Shown here piece by piece: positions 31,938 to 40,615 of a DNA stretch of 44,608 nucleotides. Position numbers and translations under genes: made by a program. Every line of letters starts with the position of its first letter. Positions within the stretch are counted from its first letter, which is position 1. Under the pieces are notes generated by a model. It did no database searches. It saw only the letters and a list, made by a program, of their open reading frames with translations, and had not been told where the DNA came from. The DNA comes from CAZSDU01 sp964605775 (GTDB lineage Bacteria; Bacteroidota; Bacteroidia; Bacteroidales; FEN-979): assembly GCA_964605775.1 (NCBI GenBank), contig CAZSDU010000023.1, positions 1-44,608 on the forward strand, written 5' to 3'.

Positions 31938-34900
31938 TTAATCCATCTTCCGGATTGATATATTCGTATTCAGCGTATCGCTCAGTTCAATCAAGAGCCT
32001 GTCAGCATCCTCAACCGAATCAACAATGTCAAACGATTGAGCCAAAGTTTCCGAGCAAATATAGGAAATATTGTTATTCAAAGCTAAATTAAGCTCCGGT
32101 TGAGTCTCAATTTTAACAATAATTTTATCCGTCACTTCAAAGCCCTTATCTTTCCGTATATTCTGTATCCTGTTGATCACTTCTCTGGCCAGGCCTTCCT
32201 GCAATAATTCCGGGCTGATCGTAATATCCAGTGCAACCGTCAGGTTTCCCATGGCCGCAACCTGCCATCCTGGAATATCTTCTGAAAGGATCTCCACATC
32301 TTCAAGCAATACTTCTGCATTTTGTCCGTCCAGTGAAACCATGATTTTCCCATCCTTTTCCAGGCTCAGAATCTCAGTCTGTCCTAAAAGGTTAAGCTGT
32401 TCGGCTAATTGTTTCATCAGCTTTCCATAACGGGGTCCCAGCTTTTTAAAATCAGGCTTCAGCTTTTTCACCAGAACACCCGTGGTATCATTGATGTATT
32501 CCATTTCTTTCACGTTGACTTCTGAAAGAATAAGGTTTTTCACGGCGTCCAGCTTAACCTTCAGGGAATCACTCAGGATGGGAATCAGAATTTTATTCAG
32601 GGGTTGGCGGACACGGATATTCAATTTTTTGCGGATACTCAATACCATGGATGATACCCGTTGTGCCAGTTCCATCCGTTCCTCCAGTTCTTTGTCGATC
32701 ATTGACTCATCTGATACAGGAAAATCTGTCAGGTGAACTGAATCCACCACCTGTCGTCCGGTGACCGTATTCAGATCAACAAACAATCGCTCCATAAAAA
32801 AAGGAGCAATGGGAGCTGCCAGCCTTGAGATGGTTTCCAGGCAGTGGTATAAAGTCTGGTAGGCCGATATCTTATCGCTTGTATAATCACCTTTCCAGAA
32901 ACGGCGGCGGCAAAGTCGCACATACCAGTTACTCAGGTGCTCATCCACGAAGCCAGCAATGGCCCTGCCGGCTTTAGTGGGTTCATAATCAGCATAGGCT
33001 TCTTCCACCACCCGGATCAGGGAATTCAGCTCGGATAAGATCCATCGGTCGATTTCAGCTCTGTTTTCCAATGGAATTTCAGTTTCCGAATATTTAAACC
33101 CGTCGATATTGGCATACAGTGAGAAAAAAGCATAGGTATTATGCAAGGTTCCGAAGAACTTCCGTTGCACTTCTGAGATTCCTTCCAGGTCAAATTTCAG
33201 GTTGTCCCAGGGTTGTGAGTTGGTGATCAGGTACCAGCGCGTAGCATCAGGTCCATATTTCCGGATGGTTTCGAATGGATCCACCGCATTGCCCAGTCGT
33301 TTCGACATTTTATTGCCGTTTTTATCCAGGACAAGGCCGTTGGAAACGCAGGTCTTGTAGGAAACGCCATCGAACAACATCACGGCAATGGCATGGAGGG
33401 TAAAAAACCATCCCCTGGTCTGATCCACTCCTTCGGCTATAAAATCAGCCGGGAAATAATCTTCCAGCCGCAATGATTGTTCAAAGGGATAATGATATTG
33501 GGCATAAGGCATGGCGCCAGAGTCAAACCAGACGTCAATGAGGTCAGGCTCACGGTACATGGGCAGGCCTGTATCCGAAACGAGAACTATCTCATCCACA
33601 AACGGACGGTGAAGATCAAAAGTGTGGTAGTTGTCGGTGGAAGTGTCTCCTTCCAAAAATTTTTCCAGGGGATTGGTCTTCATCACACCCGCCTGAACCG
33701 CTTTCTCAATTTCATTTTTTAATTGCTTCACAGAACCTATGCAAATTTCAGTCTTGCCATCCTCCGTTCTCCAGATAGGCAAAGGTGTGCCCCAGAAGCG
33801 CGATCGGCTAAGGTTCCAGTCCACCAGGTTTTCAAGCCAGTTACCAAAACGTCCGGTACCTGTGGATTCAGGTTTCCAGTTGATGGTCTTGTTAAAGGCG
33901 ATCATCTGTTCCTTATAAGCCGTGGTACGGATAAACCAGGAATCCAGCGGGTAATACAGGATGGGTTTATCGGTTCTCCAGCAATGCGGGTAAGAATGCT
34001 CGTATTTTTCTGATTTGAAAGCCTTGTTCTCATGCTTCAGCTTCACGATGATGTCAATATCTACCGGAGGACAATTCCCTGCCACGCAATCAGCATCATA
34101 TTCAGGCTTTACATAGCGACCGGCAAATTCACCCATCTGATCGGTAAATCTTCCCTGCTTGTCAACGAGGGTAAGGGAACCAAGGCCATATTGTCGGCCG
34201 ACCCTGAAGTCGTCAGCTCCGAAGCTGGGCGCAATATGGACAATCCCGGTTCCGTCTTCGGTGGTCACGAAATCACCGAGAACAACGCGGAAAGGATCAC
34301 CCTCATCGGGCTGTGCATAGGGAAGCAATTGTTCAAACCGTATGCCCTCAAACTGTTTACCCTGATATTCGGCTACCACCTGGTAAGGAATGTTCTTATC
34401 TCCTTCATGGTAATTCTCCAGCTCAAGCGTACTGTTCTTCTCAGGGAAATACTGGCGCAGAAGTTCTTTGGCCAGAATAACGGTTTGTTCTGTATAGGTA
34501 TAAGGATTAAACGTCCTGACCAAAACGTAAGTTATATTTTTGCCCATGGCCAGCCCAGTATTCGAAGGCAGGGTCCAGGGAGTTGTAGTCCAGGCAAGCA
34601 TGTAAAGCTCACCAAAAAGATCCTTGAACAGAAACTCGGATTCCACATTCCGTATCACTTTGAACTGGGCAACCACGGTATTATCCTTCACCATTTTATA
34701 AGTCCCTGGCTGATTCAATTCATGGGTGCTGAGGCCGGTTCCGGCAGCGGGTGAATAGGGCTGAATGGTATATCCCTTATAAAGCAAACCTTTTTCATAC
34801 AGCTTGCTCAGCAGGTACCAAACACTTTCAATGTATTTATTTTCGTAGGTAATGTAAGGTTCATCAAGGTTCAGCCAATAGCCCATCAGGAGTGTAAGTT

Positions 34901-35303
34901 CATCCCAGAGATCCTTGTATTTCATGACCTCAGTGCGGCATTCCCTGTTATAATCTTCAATGGAAATCGATTTCCCGATATCCTCTTTGGTTATACCCAG
35001 TTTCTTTTCCACCCCGATCTCGATGGGAAGACCATGGGTATCCCAGCCTGCTTTACGATTAACATAAAACCCTTTCATCGTCTTGTAACGGCAGAAAATA
35101 TCCTTAATCGCCCTGGCCATCACATGATGTATCCCGGGAATTCCATTGGCAGAAGGAGGTCCCTCGTAAAAGATAAACGGGGGATGACCCTCGGTTTTTT
35201 TCAGACTTTTTTCAAACGTGCCATGTCGTTGCCAGTAGGATTGGATTTCTTGTCCGATCCGGGTCAGGTCGAGGTTTTTGTATTCAGGGTATTTCGTTTT
35301 CAT
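31938..35303 (-). CDS. ileS: Isoleucyl-tRNA synthetase
   Basis: This 1121-residue class I synthetase charges tRNA-Ile. The HIGH-type signature lies in PPSANGIPGIHH (residues ~49-60) and the KMSKR loop near residue 667 (GNKMSKRLGNAVDPFE). It includes the editing domain (TTPWTLPSNTGLAMG) and an anticodon-binding domain. It is longer than E. coli IleS (about 938) and has the eukaryote-like C-terminal extension seen in the IleS2 type. That type is generally less sensitive to mupirocin; this is family knowledge, not shown here. A minus-strand TAATTTTG lies about 18 bp upstream. No T-box leader is seen. Confidence 0.97.
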   Translation of the reverse strand: MKTKYPEYKNLDLTRIGQEIQSYWQRHGTFEKSLKKTEGHPPFIFYEGPPSANGIPGIHHVMARAIKDIFCRYKTMKGFYVNRKAGWDTHGLPIEIGVEKKLGITKEDIGKSISIEDYNRECRTEVMKYKDLWDELTLLMGYWLNLDEPYITYENKYIESVWYLLSKLYEKGLLYKGYTIQPYSPAAGTGLSTHELNQPGTYKMVKDNTVVAQFKVIRNVESEFLFKDLFGELYMLAWTTTPWTLPSNTGLAMGKNITYVLVRTFNPYTYTEQTVILAKELLRQYFPEKNSTLELENYHEGDKNIPYQVVAEYQGKQFEGIRFEQLLPYAQPDEGDPFRVVLGDFVTTEDGTGIVHIAPSFGADDFRVGRQYGLGSLTLVDKQGRFTDQMGEFAGRYVKPEYDADCVAGNCPPVDIDIIVKLKHENKAFKSEKYEHSYPHCWRTDKPILYYPLDSWFIRTTAYKEQMIAFNKTINWKPESTGTGRFGNWLENLVDWNLSRSRFWGTPLPIWRTEDGKTEICIGSVKQLKNEIEKAVQAGVMKTNPLEKFLEGDTSTDNYHTFDLHRPFVDEIVLVSDTGLPMYREPDLIDVWFDSGAMPYAQYHYPFEQSLRLEDYFPADFIAEGVDQTRGWFFTLHAIAVMLFDGVSYKTCVSNGLVLDKNGNKMSKRLGNAVDPFETIRKYGPDATRWYLITNSQPWDNLKFDLEGISEVQRKFFGTLHNTYAFFSLYANIDGFKYSETEIPLENRAEIDRWILSELNSLIRVVEEAYADYEPTKAGRAIAGFVDEHLSNWYVRLCRRRFWKGDYTSDKISAYQTLYHCLETISRLAAPIAPFFMERLFVDLNTVTGRQVVDSVHLTDFPVSDESMIDKELEERMELAQRVSSMVLSIRKKLNIRVRQPLNKILIPILSDSLKVKLDAVKNLILSEVNVKEMEYINDTTGVLVKKLKPDFKKLGPRYGKLMKQLAEQLNLLGQTEILSLEKDGKIMVSLDGQNAEVLLEDVEILSEDIPGWQVAAMGNLTVALDITISPELLQEGLAREVINRIQNIRKDKGFEVTDKIIVKIETQPELNLALNNNISYICSETLAQSFDIVDSVEDADRLLIELSDTLNTNISIRKMD

Positions 35304-35320
35304 AGTTGTAAAAAGGCCTG

Positions 35321-35328
35321 CAAAATTA
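35321..35328 (-). promoter_or_regulatory. -7 element TAATTTTG for ileS
   Basis: An exact TAnnTTTG match on the minus strand, 17 bp before the ileS ATG. -33 element unclear. Confidence 0.45.
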
Positions 35329-35436
35329 CAAATAATTCTTGAAACCAGCTACATAGGTCATTTCAAAAACTTGATCAATGGTTATGAAACTGTTCCAGGA
35401 GAAATGATGTAAATTTACAGTCTAAACCCTTTTACC

Positions 35437-35970
35437 ATGACAGATAAACTCAGCATTGTCCTTGACAATATTCACAACCGCAAAAGCGTAAGGACCTTCA
35501 ATGGAGAGTCGGTAAGCAAGTCCTGTTTGCTGGTTCTGCTGAAAGCGGCCATGGCCGCTCCTTCTGCCCGGAACCGCCAACCCTGGGCTTTCGTTGCCGT
35601 TACCGATAGAAAAATCCTGGAAGCCCTGGGAGAAGGACTTCCTTACACGAAAATGCTGTTTAAAGCAGGAGCAGCTATTATCGTATGCGGCGATACCACC
35701 ATTGATCTTCAACAAGGAGCTACTGATTTATGGTACCAGGATGCCGCCGCAGCCACTGAAAACATTTTGCTGGCCACTGAAGCCATGGATTTGGGCGCAG
35801 TATGGAGTGCGCTTTATCCTTACCCGGAAAGAGAAAATCATGTCAGGAAAATACTAAATTTGCCAACGCCTGTCATTCCGTTTGCCATCATTCCCATCGG
35901 CCATCCGTCAGGAAAAGAACAACCCAAAGATAAGTTCAGGGAAGAGAAGATACATTGGGAAAGCTGGTGA
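35437..35970 (+). CDS. Nitroreductase-family flavoprotein
   Basis: This 177-residue FMN-dependent oxidoreductase has the family's N-terminal RKSVRTFNG phosphate-binding stretch, the AAMAAPSARNRQPWAFV segment and the C-terminal IIPIGHP. The physiological substrate (nitro compounds, quinones or other) cannot be deduced. It stands alone, 133 bp from ileS. Its stop codon lies within the left arm of the hairpin at 35964-36018. Confidence 0.9.
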   Translation: MTDKLSIVLDNIHNRKSVRTFNGESVSKSCLLVLLKAAMAAPSARNRQPWAFVAVTDRKILEALGEGLPYTKMLFKAGAAIIVCGDTTIDLQQGATDLWYQDAAAATENILLATEAMDLGAVWSALYPYPERENHVRKILNLPTPVIPFAIIPIGHPSGKEQPKDKFREEKIHWESW

Positions 35971-36018
35971 GATGGTGAATTAGTGAGTAAGAAACTCACC
36001 AGCTCACCAACTCACCAG
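35964..36018. terminator. 24-bp imperfect inverted repeat between convergent genes
   Basis: Left arm 35964-35987 and right arm 35995-36018 pair at 20 of 24 positions, with a 7-nt loop. Each arm is made of three CTCACCAR-type octamers. It includes the nitroreductase stop codon and lies just before the 3' end of the PspC gene, as expected for a bidirectional terminator built from an interspersed repeat. Confidence 0.6.
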
Positions 36019-36022
36019 TTCG

Positions 36023-36229
36023 CTAACTTGTATAGGGTTCTTCAGGCACAATGATCCAGGCTAACAGATAGGCCAGTAAGCCAACGCCACCGGCAAAAAA
36101 ACTGACTGCCCAGGCGACACGGATCAGCACCGGGTCAACATTGAAATAATTGCCTATCCCGGCACACACTCCCCCCAGCACACGATCTTTTCTTGATCTG
36201 TAAAGTCTTTTGATATCTGATGTTGTCAT
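36023..36229 (-). CDS. PspC-domain small membrane protein
   Basis: This 68-residue protein is a single PspC domain: RLYRSRKDRVLGGVCAGIGN then one or two hydrophobic segments (VLIRVAWAVSFFAGGVGLLAYLLAWIIVPEEP). In E. coli PspC takes part in the phage-shock envelope-stress response; the stand-alone short form is common in Bacteroidota. It is probably an inner-membrane protein. No other psp genes are nearby. Confidence 0.88.
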   Translation of the reverse strand: MTTSDIKRLYRSRKDRVLGGVCAGIGNYFNVDPVLIRVAWAVSFFAGGVGLLAYLLAWIIVPEEPYTS

Positions 36230-36290
36230 GACTTTAAAATTTGGTGATTAGATGCAGATCTGTACCCAAGGTTACAATTATACCTACATT

Positions 36291-36318
36291 CGCAATCTCA
36301 AATCTGAAATCTGAAATT
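36291..36318. repeat. AATCTGAAAT-type short repeat
   Basis: Imperfect repeat units (CAATCTCAAATCTGAAATCTGAAATTG) directly upstream of the PAS gene, related to the unit upstream of coaX and at 36681-36712. Confidence 0.5.
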
Positions 36319-36326
36319 GATATCGT

Positions 36327-36659
36327 ATGGAATGGATCGATCAACTCGACGGAAATGTCATCGTCTGTGATGCAGATGCAACTGTCATCTACATGAATGA
36401 AAAAGCCATGGCCCATTATGCAAAAGACGGGGGCGCTGGCCTGATCGGAAGGAACCTGATGGACTGTCATTCCGAAAGATCCCGTGAAAAGATCAGGGAG
36501 ATCATGACCACCCATCAGAAAAATGTTTATACCATTGAGAAAAAGGGAAAGAAGAAGATCATCTACCAGTCACCTTGGATGGATGGTGAAGTTTTTAAAG
36601 GCATCATTGAATTCTCGCTTGAAATCCCCTTTGAGATGCCACATTATGTCAGGCGCTAA
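36327..36659 (+). CDS. Single PAS-domain protein
   Basis: This is a 110-residue protein formed by one PAS fold (GNVIVCDADATVIYMNEKAM, LIGRNLMDCHSERSREKIREI). The CHSERSR segment sits where related PAS domains, such as those linked to DUF438, have a CH-containing motif proposed to bind cofactor. There is no output domain, so it would have to act through a partner. It lies between intergenic repeats and has no obvious operon partner. Confidence 0.8.
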   Translation: MEWIDQLDGNVIVCDADATVIYMNEKAMAHYAKDGGAGLIGRNLMDCHSERSREKIREIMTTHQKNVYTIEKKGKKKIIYQSPWMDGEVFKGIIEFSLEIPFEMPHYVRR

Positions 36660-36680
36660 ACCTGATGTCAGGACGCTGAC

Positions 36681-36712
36681 CATTTACGATTTACGATTTC
36701 AGATTTACGATT
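36681..36712. repeat. ATTTACGATT-type short repeat
   Basis: Three ATTTACGATT/CAGATTTACG units in tandem just before the promoter of the endonuclease gene. Same family as the sequence upstream of coaX. Confidence 0.6.
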
Positions 36713-36718
36713 GAAGGC

Positions 36719-36749
36719 TTTGAGTAAGTGAGCGGTTTTCGTACCTTTG
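36719..36749 (+). promoter_or_regulatory. Bacteroidota-type promoter of the secreted endonuclease
   Basis: TTTG at 36719-36722 and TACCTTTG at 36742-36749 with 19-bp spacing. The -7 element overlaps the upstream in-frame alternative start, favouring the ATG at 36771. Confidence 0.65.
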
Positions 36750-36770
36750 CAAAAAAATACATATTTTCAT

Positions 36771-37853
36771 ATGAAGAAAGCCTTCCTGCTTCCATTATTG
36801 CTTATTTCTTTATTATTCTTTCATGTTTCAGGGCAAATCCCTCCGGCTTATTATGATCCTGCCACTGGCTTAAGCGGGACCCAGCTTCAGGCTGCTTTAC
36901 ACAACATCATTAAAAACCATACCGTTAAATCCTATGATTATTTATGGACTGCCTTCCAGACCACCGATGATAAACCCAATGGCACGGTATGGGATATGTA
37001 TTCCGACATTCCGGATGGAACTCCCAACGGCAATCCTCCTTATATCTATCATTTCGGCTCTGATCAATGCGGAAACTATAACGGGGAAGCCGATTGCTAT
37101 AACCGTGAACATTCCTGGCCCAAAAGCTGGTTCAATGATCAGCCGCCCATGAATTCGGATATTTTTCATCTTTATCCCACCGACGGTTATGTGAATAACC
37201 GCCGGGATAATTACCCTTTTGGCACGGTCGCTTCGCCCACCTGGACTTCGCTGAATGGCAGCAAACTGGGTTACTGCAACTGGCCGGGTTATTCCGGGGT
37301 GGTGTTTGAACCCCGCGATGAATATAAAGGTGATTTTGCCCGGACTTATTTCTATATGTCAACGCGTTATTATACCGAAGACGCCGGCTGGGATGTGACC
37401 GACATGACCAATAAATCCCAGCTTAAACCCTGGGCTTTGCAGATGATGCTGCATTGGAGCGGAATGGACCCTGTTTCCCAGAAAGAAACCGACCGTAACA
37501 ATGCCGTTTATGGCATCCAGCATAACCGCAACCCCTTCATTGATCATCCTGAATTTGCTTATGAAATCTGGGGTTATCCGGTAGGGGTTGAAGAAGAAAG
37601 CGCCAAAGCTGAGAAATTGTATATATACCCGAATCCGGCTTCAGATCATTGCCAACTCGATCTTCCATCCCGATTGCAAGGAAAAAACTATCAATTAACC
37701 CTCGTTTCCATGAACGGGGCTCATTTCACTCCCGATGTTACCCTCAGCGGAAATACCCTCAGCCTGAATGTTCAGCCCCTGTCACGCGGATTCTATTTCC
37801 TGGTCCTGCTCAGCGATTCCGGCGCCTGGCATGGGAAGATGGTGAAGGAGTAA
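36771..37853 (+). CDS. Secreted endonuclease I-family nuclease with T9SS sorting domain
   Basis: This is a 360-residue exported nuclease. The ATG at 36771 starts a clear signal peptide (KKAFLLPLLLISLLFFHVSG). The catalytic domain is endonuclease I-like (EndA/NucM type, beta-beta-alpha metal finger): the key motif is YNREHSWPKSWF followed by DIFHLYPTDGYVNNRRDN. The C-terminal ~80 residues form a T9SS type A sorting domain (IYPNPASDH..., SRGFYFLVLL). The enzyme is therefore expected on the cell surface or in the medium, where it can degrade extracellular DNA for nutrients or competition. Confidence 0.92.
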   Translation: MKKAFLLPLLLISLLFFHVSGQIPPAYYDPATGLSGTQLQAALHNIIKNHTVKSYDYLWTAFQTTDDKPNGTVWDMYSDIPDGTPNGNPPYIYHFGSDQCGNYNGEADCYNREHSWPKSWFNDQPPMNSDIFHLYPTDGYVNNRRDNYPFGTVASPTWTSLNGSKLGYCNWPGYSGVVFEPRDEYKGDFARTYFYMSTRYYTEDAGWDVTDMTNKSQLKPWALQMMLHWSGMDPVSQKETDRNNAVYGIQHNRNPFIDHPEFAYEIWGYPVGVEEESAKAEKLYIYPNPASDHCQLDLPSRLQGKNYQLTLVSMNGAHFTPDVTLSGNTLSLNVQPLSRGFYFLVLLSDSGAWHGKMVKE

Positions 37854-37904
37854 TTTTATCCACCCCAGCCCTCCCTACTGGAGGAGGACGAGGTTACAGT
37901 CATA

Positions 37905-37947
37905 TTAGTAACTTATTTGTTAGTTACATTATTGTTAGTTATCTTTG
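37905..37947 (+). promoter_or_regulatory. Promoter with embedded GTTAGTTA repeats before the first ATPase gene
   Basis: TTTG (37916-37919) and TATCTTTG (37940-37947) are spaced by 20 bp. GTTAGTTAC (37919-37927) and GTTAGTTAT (37934-37942) are direct repeats with a 15-bp period, and TTAGTAAC (37905-37912) is inverted relative to them, so the -33 and -7 elements overlap possible operator half-sites. The -7 element overlaps a TTG in-frame codon at 37945, which argues for the ATG at 37963. Confidence 0.5.
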
Positions 37948-37962
37948 ACAAAAAAACAGACC

Positions 37963-39150
37963 ATGGAAACACCCTTTGTCTTTGGGAAACTGGCATCCGG
38001 AAAGGATTTCACAAACCGGAAAAATGAAATTATTCGACTGAGGTCCAATTTCTTATCTGGGACTAACACGATGTTGATCTCTCCAAGAAGGTGGGGAAAA
38101 TCTTCCCTGGTTGAAAAAGCAGGCCAACAGGTAAGGGAAGAAAATAAAAAAATTAAAATAGTTTTCATCGATCTTTTCAATGTGAGGACCGAAGAGGATT
38201 TTTACCGGAACCTGGCAGAAAAAGTTATCGGCAATACTGCCTCGAAGTTTAAGGAGATCCTTTCATTTGCCGGGAAGTATTTCAAGCAGTGGGTTCCGCG
38301 TGTCACTTTTTCTCCCGATCATCAGCAGGAATTTTCCCTGGGATTGAATTGGAATGAAGTCGCAAGACAACCCGATGAAATCCTGGACCTCTCGCAAAGA
38401 ATAGCGGCCTCAAAGGGATGGAAAATTATTATCTGCATCGATGAATTTCAGAATATCGGATTCTATCAGGATCCTATTGGCTTTCAGAAGCAACTCAGGT
38501 CTCACTGGCAAAGGCAAAAGGATGTTTCTTATTGCCTGTATGGCAGCAAACGAAATATGCTGATCCATGTATTCAATTCTCCTGACATGCCTTTCTATAA
38601 GTTTGGCGATGTCATGATTCTCGAAAAAATCAGCAATACGGATTGGGAGGTATTCATAACCGAGAGGTTCAGCGCTACCGGGAAAGAGGTCAGTCCAGGT
38701 CAGTCCAGCCAAATTGCAAACCTGGTTGACAATCATCCCTATTATGTTCAGCAATTAGCTCAAATATGCTGGCTCAGGTGTGATAAAAAAATAACGGATC
38801 GCATTATTGAAGAATCTCTTGAATCACTGATTTTACAACTCAGTCTTTTATTCCAAAATCTCACGGAATCACTCAGTACAACGCAGGTAAATTACCTGAA
38901 AGCATTGATCAATGAGGAAACAAGGCTGAGTTCGAAAACGATCATACAGCATTACCAACTTGGCACATCTGCCAATGTGGTAAGAATTAAAAAAGCTTTA
39001 ATCGATAAAGAAGTCATTGACTATTTGCATGAAAAAAGCGAATTTCTTGATCCGCTTTACAAATTATGGCTGAGGAGATATTATTTTACAACTACCATAA
39101 AAAACCGGTCAGGATCAGCGGAATCCCTTTTGAAGAGCCGGGTTGAGTAA
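37963..39150 (+). CDS. AAA-family ATPase (archaeal-type ATPase domain)
   Basis: This 395-residue protein has a P-loop SPRRWGKSSL near residue 45 and a Walker B-type IICIDEFQNI. A winged-helix-like part follows, and the C-terminus ends in ...YKLWLRRYYF. It resembles the 'archaeal ATPase' (PF01637-like) family that is expanded in Bacteroidota and of unknown role. The ATG at 37963 is preferred over a TTG at 37945 because the latter lies in the promoter. The last 59 bp overlap the convergent AAA_14 gene on the other strand. No nuclease domain is recognised. Confidence 0.82.
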   Translation: METPFVFGKLASGKDFTNRKNEIIRLRSNFLSGTNTMLISPRRWGKSSLVEKAGQQVREENKKIKIVFIDLFNVRTEEDFYRNLAEKVIGNTASKFKEILSFAGKYFKQWVPRVTFSPDHQQEFSLGLNWNEVARQPDEILDLSQRIAASKGWKIIICIDEFQNIGFYQDPIGFQKQLRSHWQRQKDVSYCLYGSKRNMLIHVFNSPDMPFYKFGDVMILEKISNTDWEVFITERFSATGKEVSPGQSSQIANLVDNHPYYVQQLAQICWLRCDKKITDRIIEESLESLILQLSLLFQNLTESLSTTQVNYLKALINEETRLSSKTIIQHYQLGTSANVVRIKKALIDKEVIDYLHEKSEFLDPLYKLWLRRYYFTTTIKNRSGSAESLLKSRVE

Positions 39151-40312
39151 GAATATGTTTTTCTTTTTCTGCTATTCCTTTGAATTGGGAAGAACCTTTA
39201 CCGGCGCCCCCGATCTCGAAAATGATTGTTCTTTCCTGATGGAATACTACATAATCCGGAAGCTTTTGTCCACGGATACTTTTCAGGTAATTTATGGTAA
39301 ATCCTGCACCCGTCAGGTGATGAATAAAGAATTCTTCCCGGATGGCACCGATCAGCCTGTCCTGATCCGATCCCTGCGAAAGAGTTGCCCGCAAAGCAGG
39401 AGCAAAGAGGATTTTTGGTTCAGGCAAAACATTTGCACCATAAGGGAGAATAATTTTTATCAGGGAAGCGGATTGCATGAGCGAAACATATTGCTGAGCC
39501 TTGTATTTGGTAATGCCCAGATTTCTGGAAAGAGAGGAGTAGCTGATTCCTTCCACCCCGGCTCTGGCCATAAATAACAGTGCCGACCTGATATTCATGA
39601 TGTCTTCCTGGGATAACTTACCCGCGGTAAGCATGTCTTTCTGCACAACCTTCTCTACCACCGCAGTAATGACTGATGGCAGTGGTGATTGCAAACAGGC
39701 CGGAAGCGCTCCGAGAAACGAGAACTCACGAAAATCCGGTTCAAAGGAATAGAACTGCTGATAAAGCGAATAATGGTTCCCCAGCAGATCATTGATCGTA
39801 ATGGATGGTAATTCTATCCCTTTTTTAAACGAAAGATATTCCCGGAAAGAAAATAAGGGCAGCGCCTCCAGCGTAAGCCTTCTGGAAAGATCATGGCGGT
39901 TTTCCGATAACTCAAGGGAAGATGAAGAGGTAAAAATGATCTTTAAATCTGAAAAATCATACAGCTTCTTTAATTGTCCCTGCCATCCGGGAATTGCATG
40001 AATCTCATCGACCATCAGGTAAAAGATTCCATAGGATTTGAAAAGCCGGGTACTTAAATCAAAGAGATCTGTCCCTACGGGAAGCATATCTGCACTGAAA
40101 TAAAAAGAATGGTCAAGCTCAGCCGTAAGTTGCCTGAGTAAAATGGTTTTCCCGCTGCCTCGTAGTCCGGAAATGCCAACGAACTGGCGGGTTTCGGTAA
40201 GCAGGTGCTTTAGCTTTGCATAAAGGAAACGCTTTAACAGGTAGCGTTTCCCGTCCTCCTTTGCGGTATTATTCAGGAGAATAAGTTCCTCCACTAATCC
40301 ATTTGACATCAT
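39092..40312 (-). CDS. AAA_14/DUF4143-type ATPase
   Basis: This 406-residue protein begins with an AAA+ core: Walker A GLRGSGKTIL (residues ~49-58), Walker B IFYLMVDEIHAIPGW and a sensor-like IIFTSSSSLEL. A winged-helix region and a C-terminal DUF4143-like domain follow. The latter is related to PD-(D/E)XK nucleases, but the ExK motif is degraded (PDYVVF...FEIGG), so it is probably not catalytic. The family is widespread and repeatedly duplicated in Bacteroidota; its role is unknown. It converges with the previous ATPase gene. A TATTTTTG element and inverted repeats precede the start. Confidence 0.85.
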   Translation of the reverse strand: MMSNGLVEELILLNNTAKEDGKRYLLKRFLYAKLKHLLTETRQFVGISGLRGSGKTILLRQLTAELDHSFYFSADMLPVGTDLFDLSTRLFKSYGIFYLMVDEIHAIPGWQGQLKKLYDFSDLKIIFTSSSSLELSENRHDLSRRLTLEALPLFSFREYLSFKKGIELPSITINDLLGNHYSLYQQFYSFEPDFREFSFLGALPACLQSPLPSVITAVVEKVVQKDMLTAGKLSQEDIMNIRSALLFMARAGVEGISYSSLSRNLGITKYKAQQYVSLMQSASLIKIILPYGANVLPEPKILFAPALRATLSQGSDQDRLIGAIREEFFIHHLTGAGFTINYLKSIRGQKLPDYVVFHQERTIIFEIGGAGKGSSQFKGIAEKEKHILTQPGSSKGIPLILTGFLW

Positions 40313-40324
40313 GCTTGTTTTTTA

Positions 40325-40373
40325 CAAAAATACGCATTTTGTTTAAAAATGTTTCAAAATGCTATACATTTTG
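40325..40373 (-). promoter_or_regulatory. Promoter with inverted repeat before the AAA_14 gene
   Basis: On the minus strand TATTTTTG (40325-40332) lies 12 bp before the ATG. Upstream, GCATTTTG (40334-40341) and CAAAATGC (40355-40362) are a perfect 8-bp inverted repeat with a 13-bp spacer, and a third CATTTTG is at 40367-40373. It could be an operator; the binding protein is unknown. Confidence 0.4.
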
Positions 40374-40410
40374 TCAAATATTTTTTCAAAACGCAAATTT
40401 TCTAACCACG

Positions 40411-40506
40411 ATGTATTACAGCACCAGGATCCCAAAACAAAAAATCGACCCCGCAGCAGATATGGCTAAAGACAAATCACTCCCACCCGCTTCCCCTGGC
40501 AAGTAA
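40411..40506 (+). CDS. Tiny reading frame, copy A (31 codons)
   Basis: ATG at 40411, stop at 40504-40506; the product is MYYSTRIPKQKIDPAADMAK-DKSLPPASPGK. Residues from KQKI onward match copy B (41419-41520). The frame stops at a TAA where copy B has AAA, and beyond the TAA the sequence still matches copy B (GHRHDNND in the same frame), so copy A is probably truncated by a nonsense mutation. The substitutions between copies are mostly third-position. Function unknown; see copy B. Confidence 0.35.
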   Translation: MYYSTRIPKQKIDPAADMAKDKSLPPASPGK

Positions 40507-40543
40507 GGTCACAGGCATGATAACAATGATCATTTCACAGAAC
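40435..40543. repeat. 110-bp imperfect direct repeat, copy A
   Basis: This segment aligns with 41422-41535 over about 110 bp, with about 14 substitutions and one 5-bp gap. The two copies bracket the decayed ATPase gene. Confidence 0.8.
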
Positions 40544-40562
40544 AACACCAAAATGTGCTATA

Positions 40563-40609
40563 AACTGCAAATAAATTGAATTTTTTTTGTAAAGTAACTG
40601 CAAATAAAT
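40563..40609. repeat. 14-bp perfect direct repeats before the decayed ATPase gene
   Basis: AACTGCAAATAAAT occurs at 40563-40576 and 40596-40609, with a period of 33 bp, the second copy ending 6 bp before the ATG. This could be an operator or a remnant of a leader repeat. Confidence 0.7.
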
Positions 40610-40615
40610 AAAATT

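Noticed and set aside
34032..34754. 240-codon plus-strand frame inside ileS
   Set aside because: Antisense to conserved synthetase regions; no independent evidence.
37859..37893. CCCTCC...GGAGG sequence after the endonuclease gene as another copy of the LTPDPSP-type palindrome
   Set aside because: Only 5-bp arms with weak similarity to the element at 3401 and 6259; a worn copy or simple terminator cannot be told apart.
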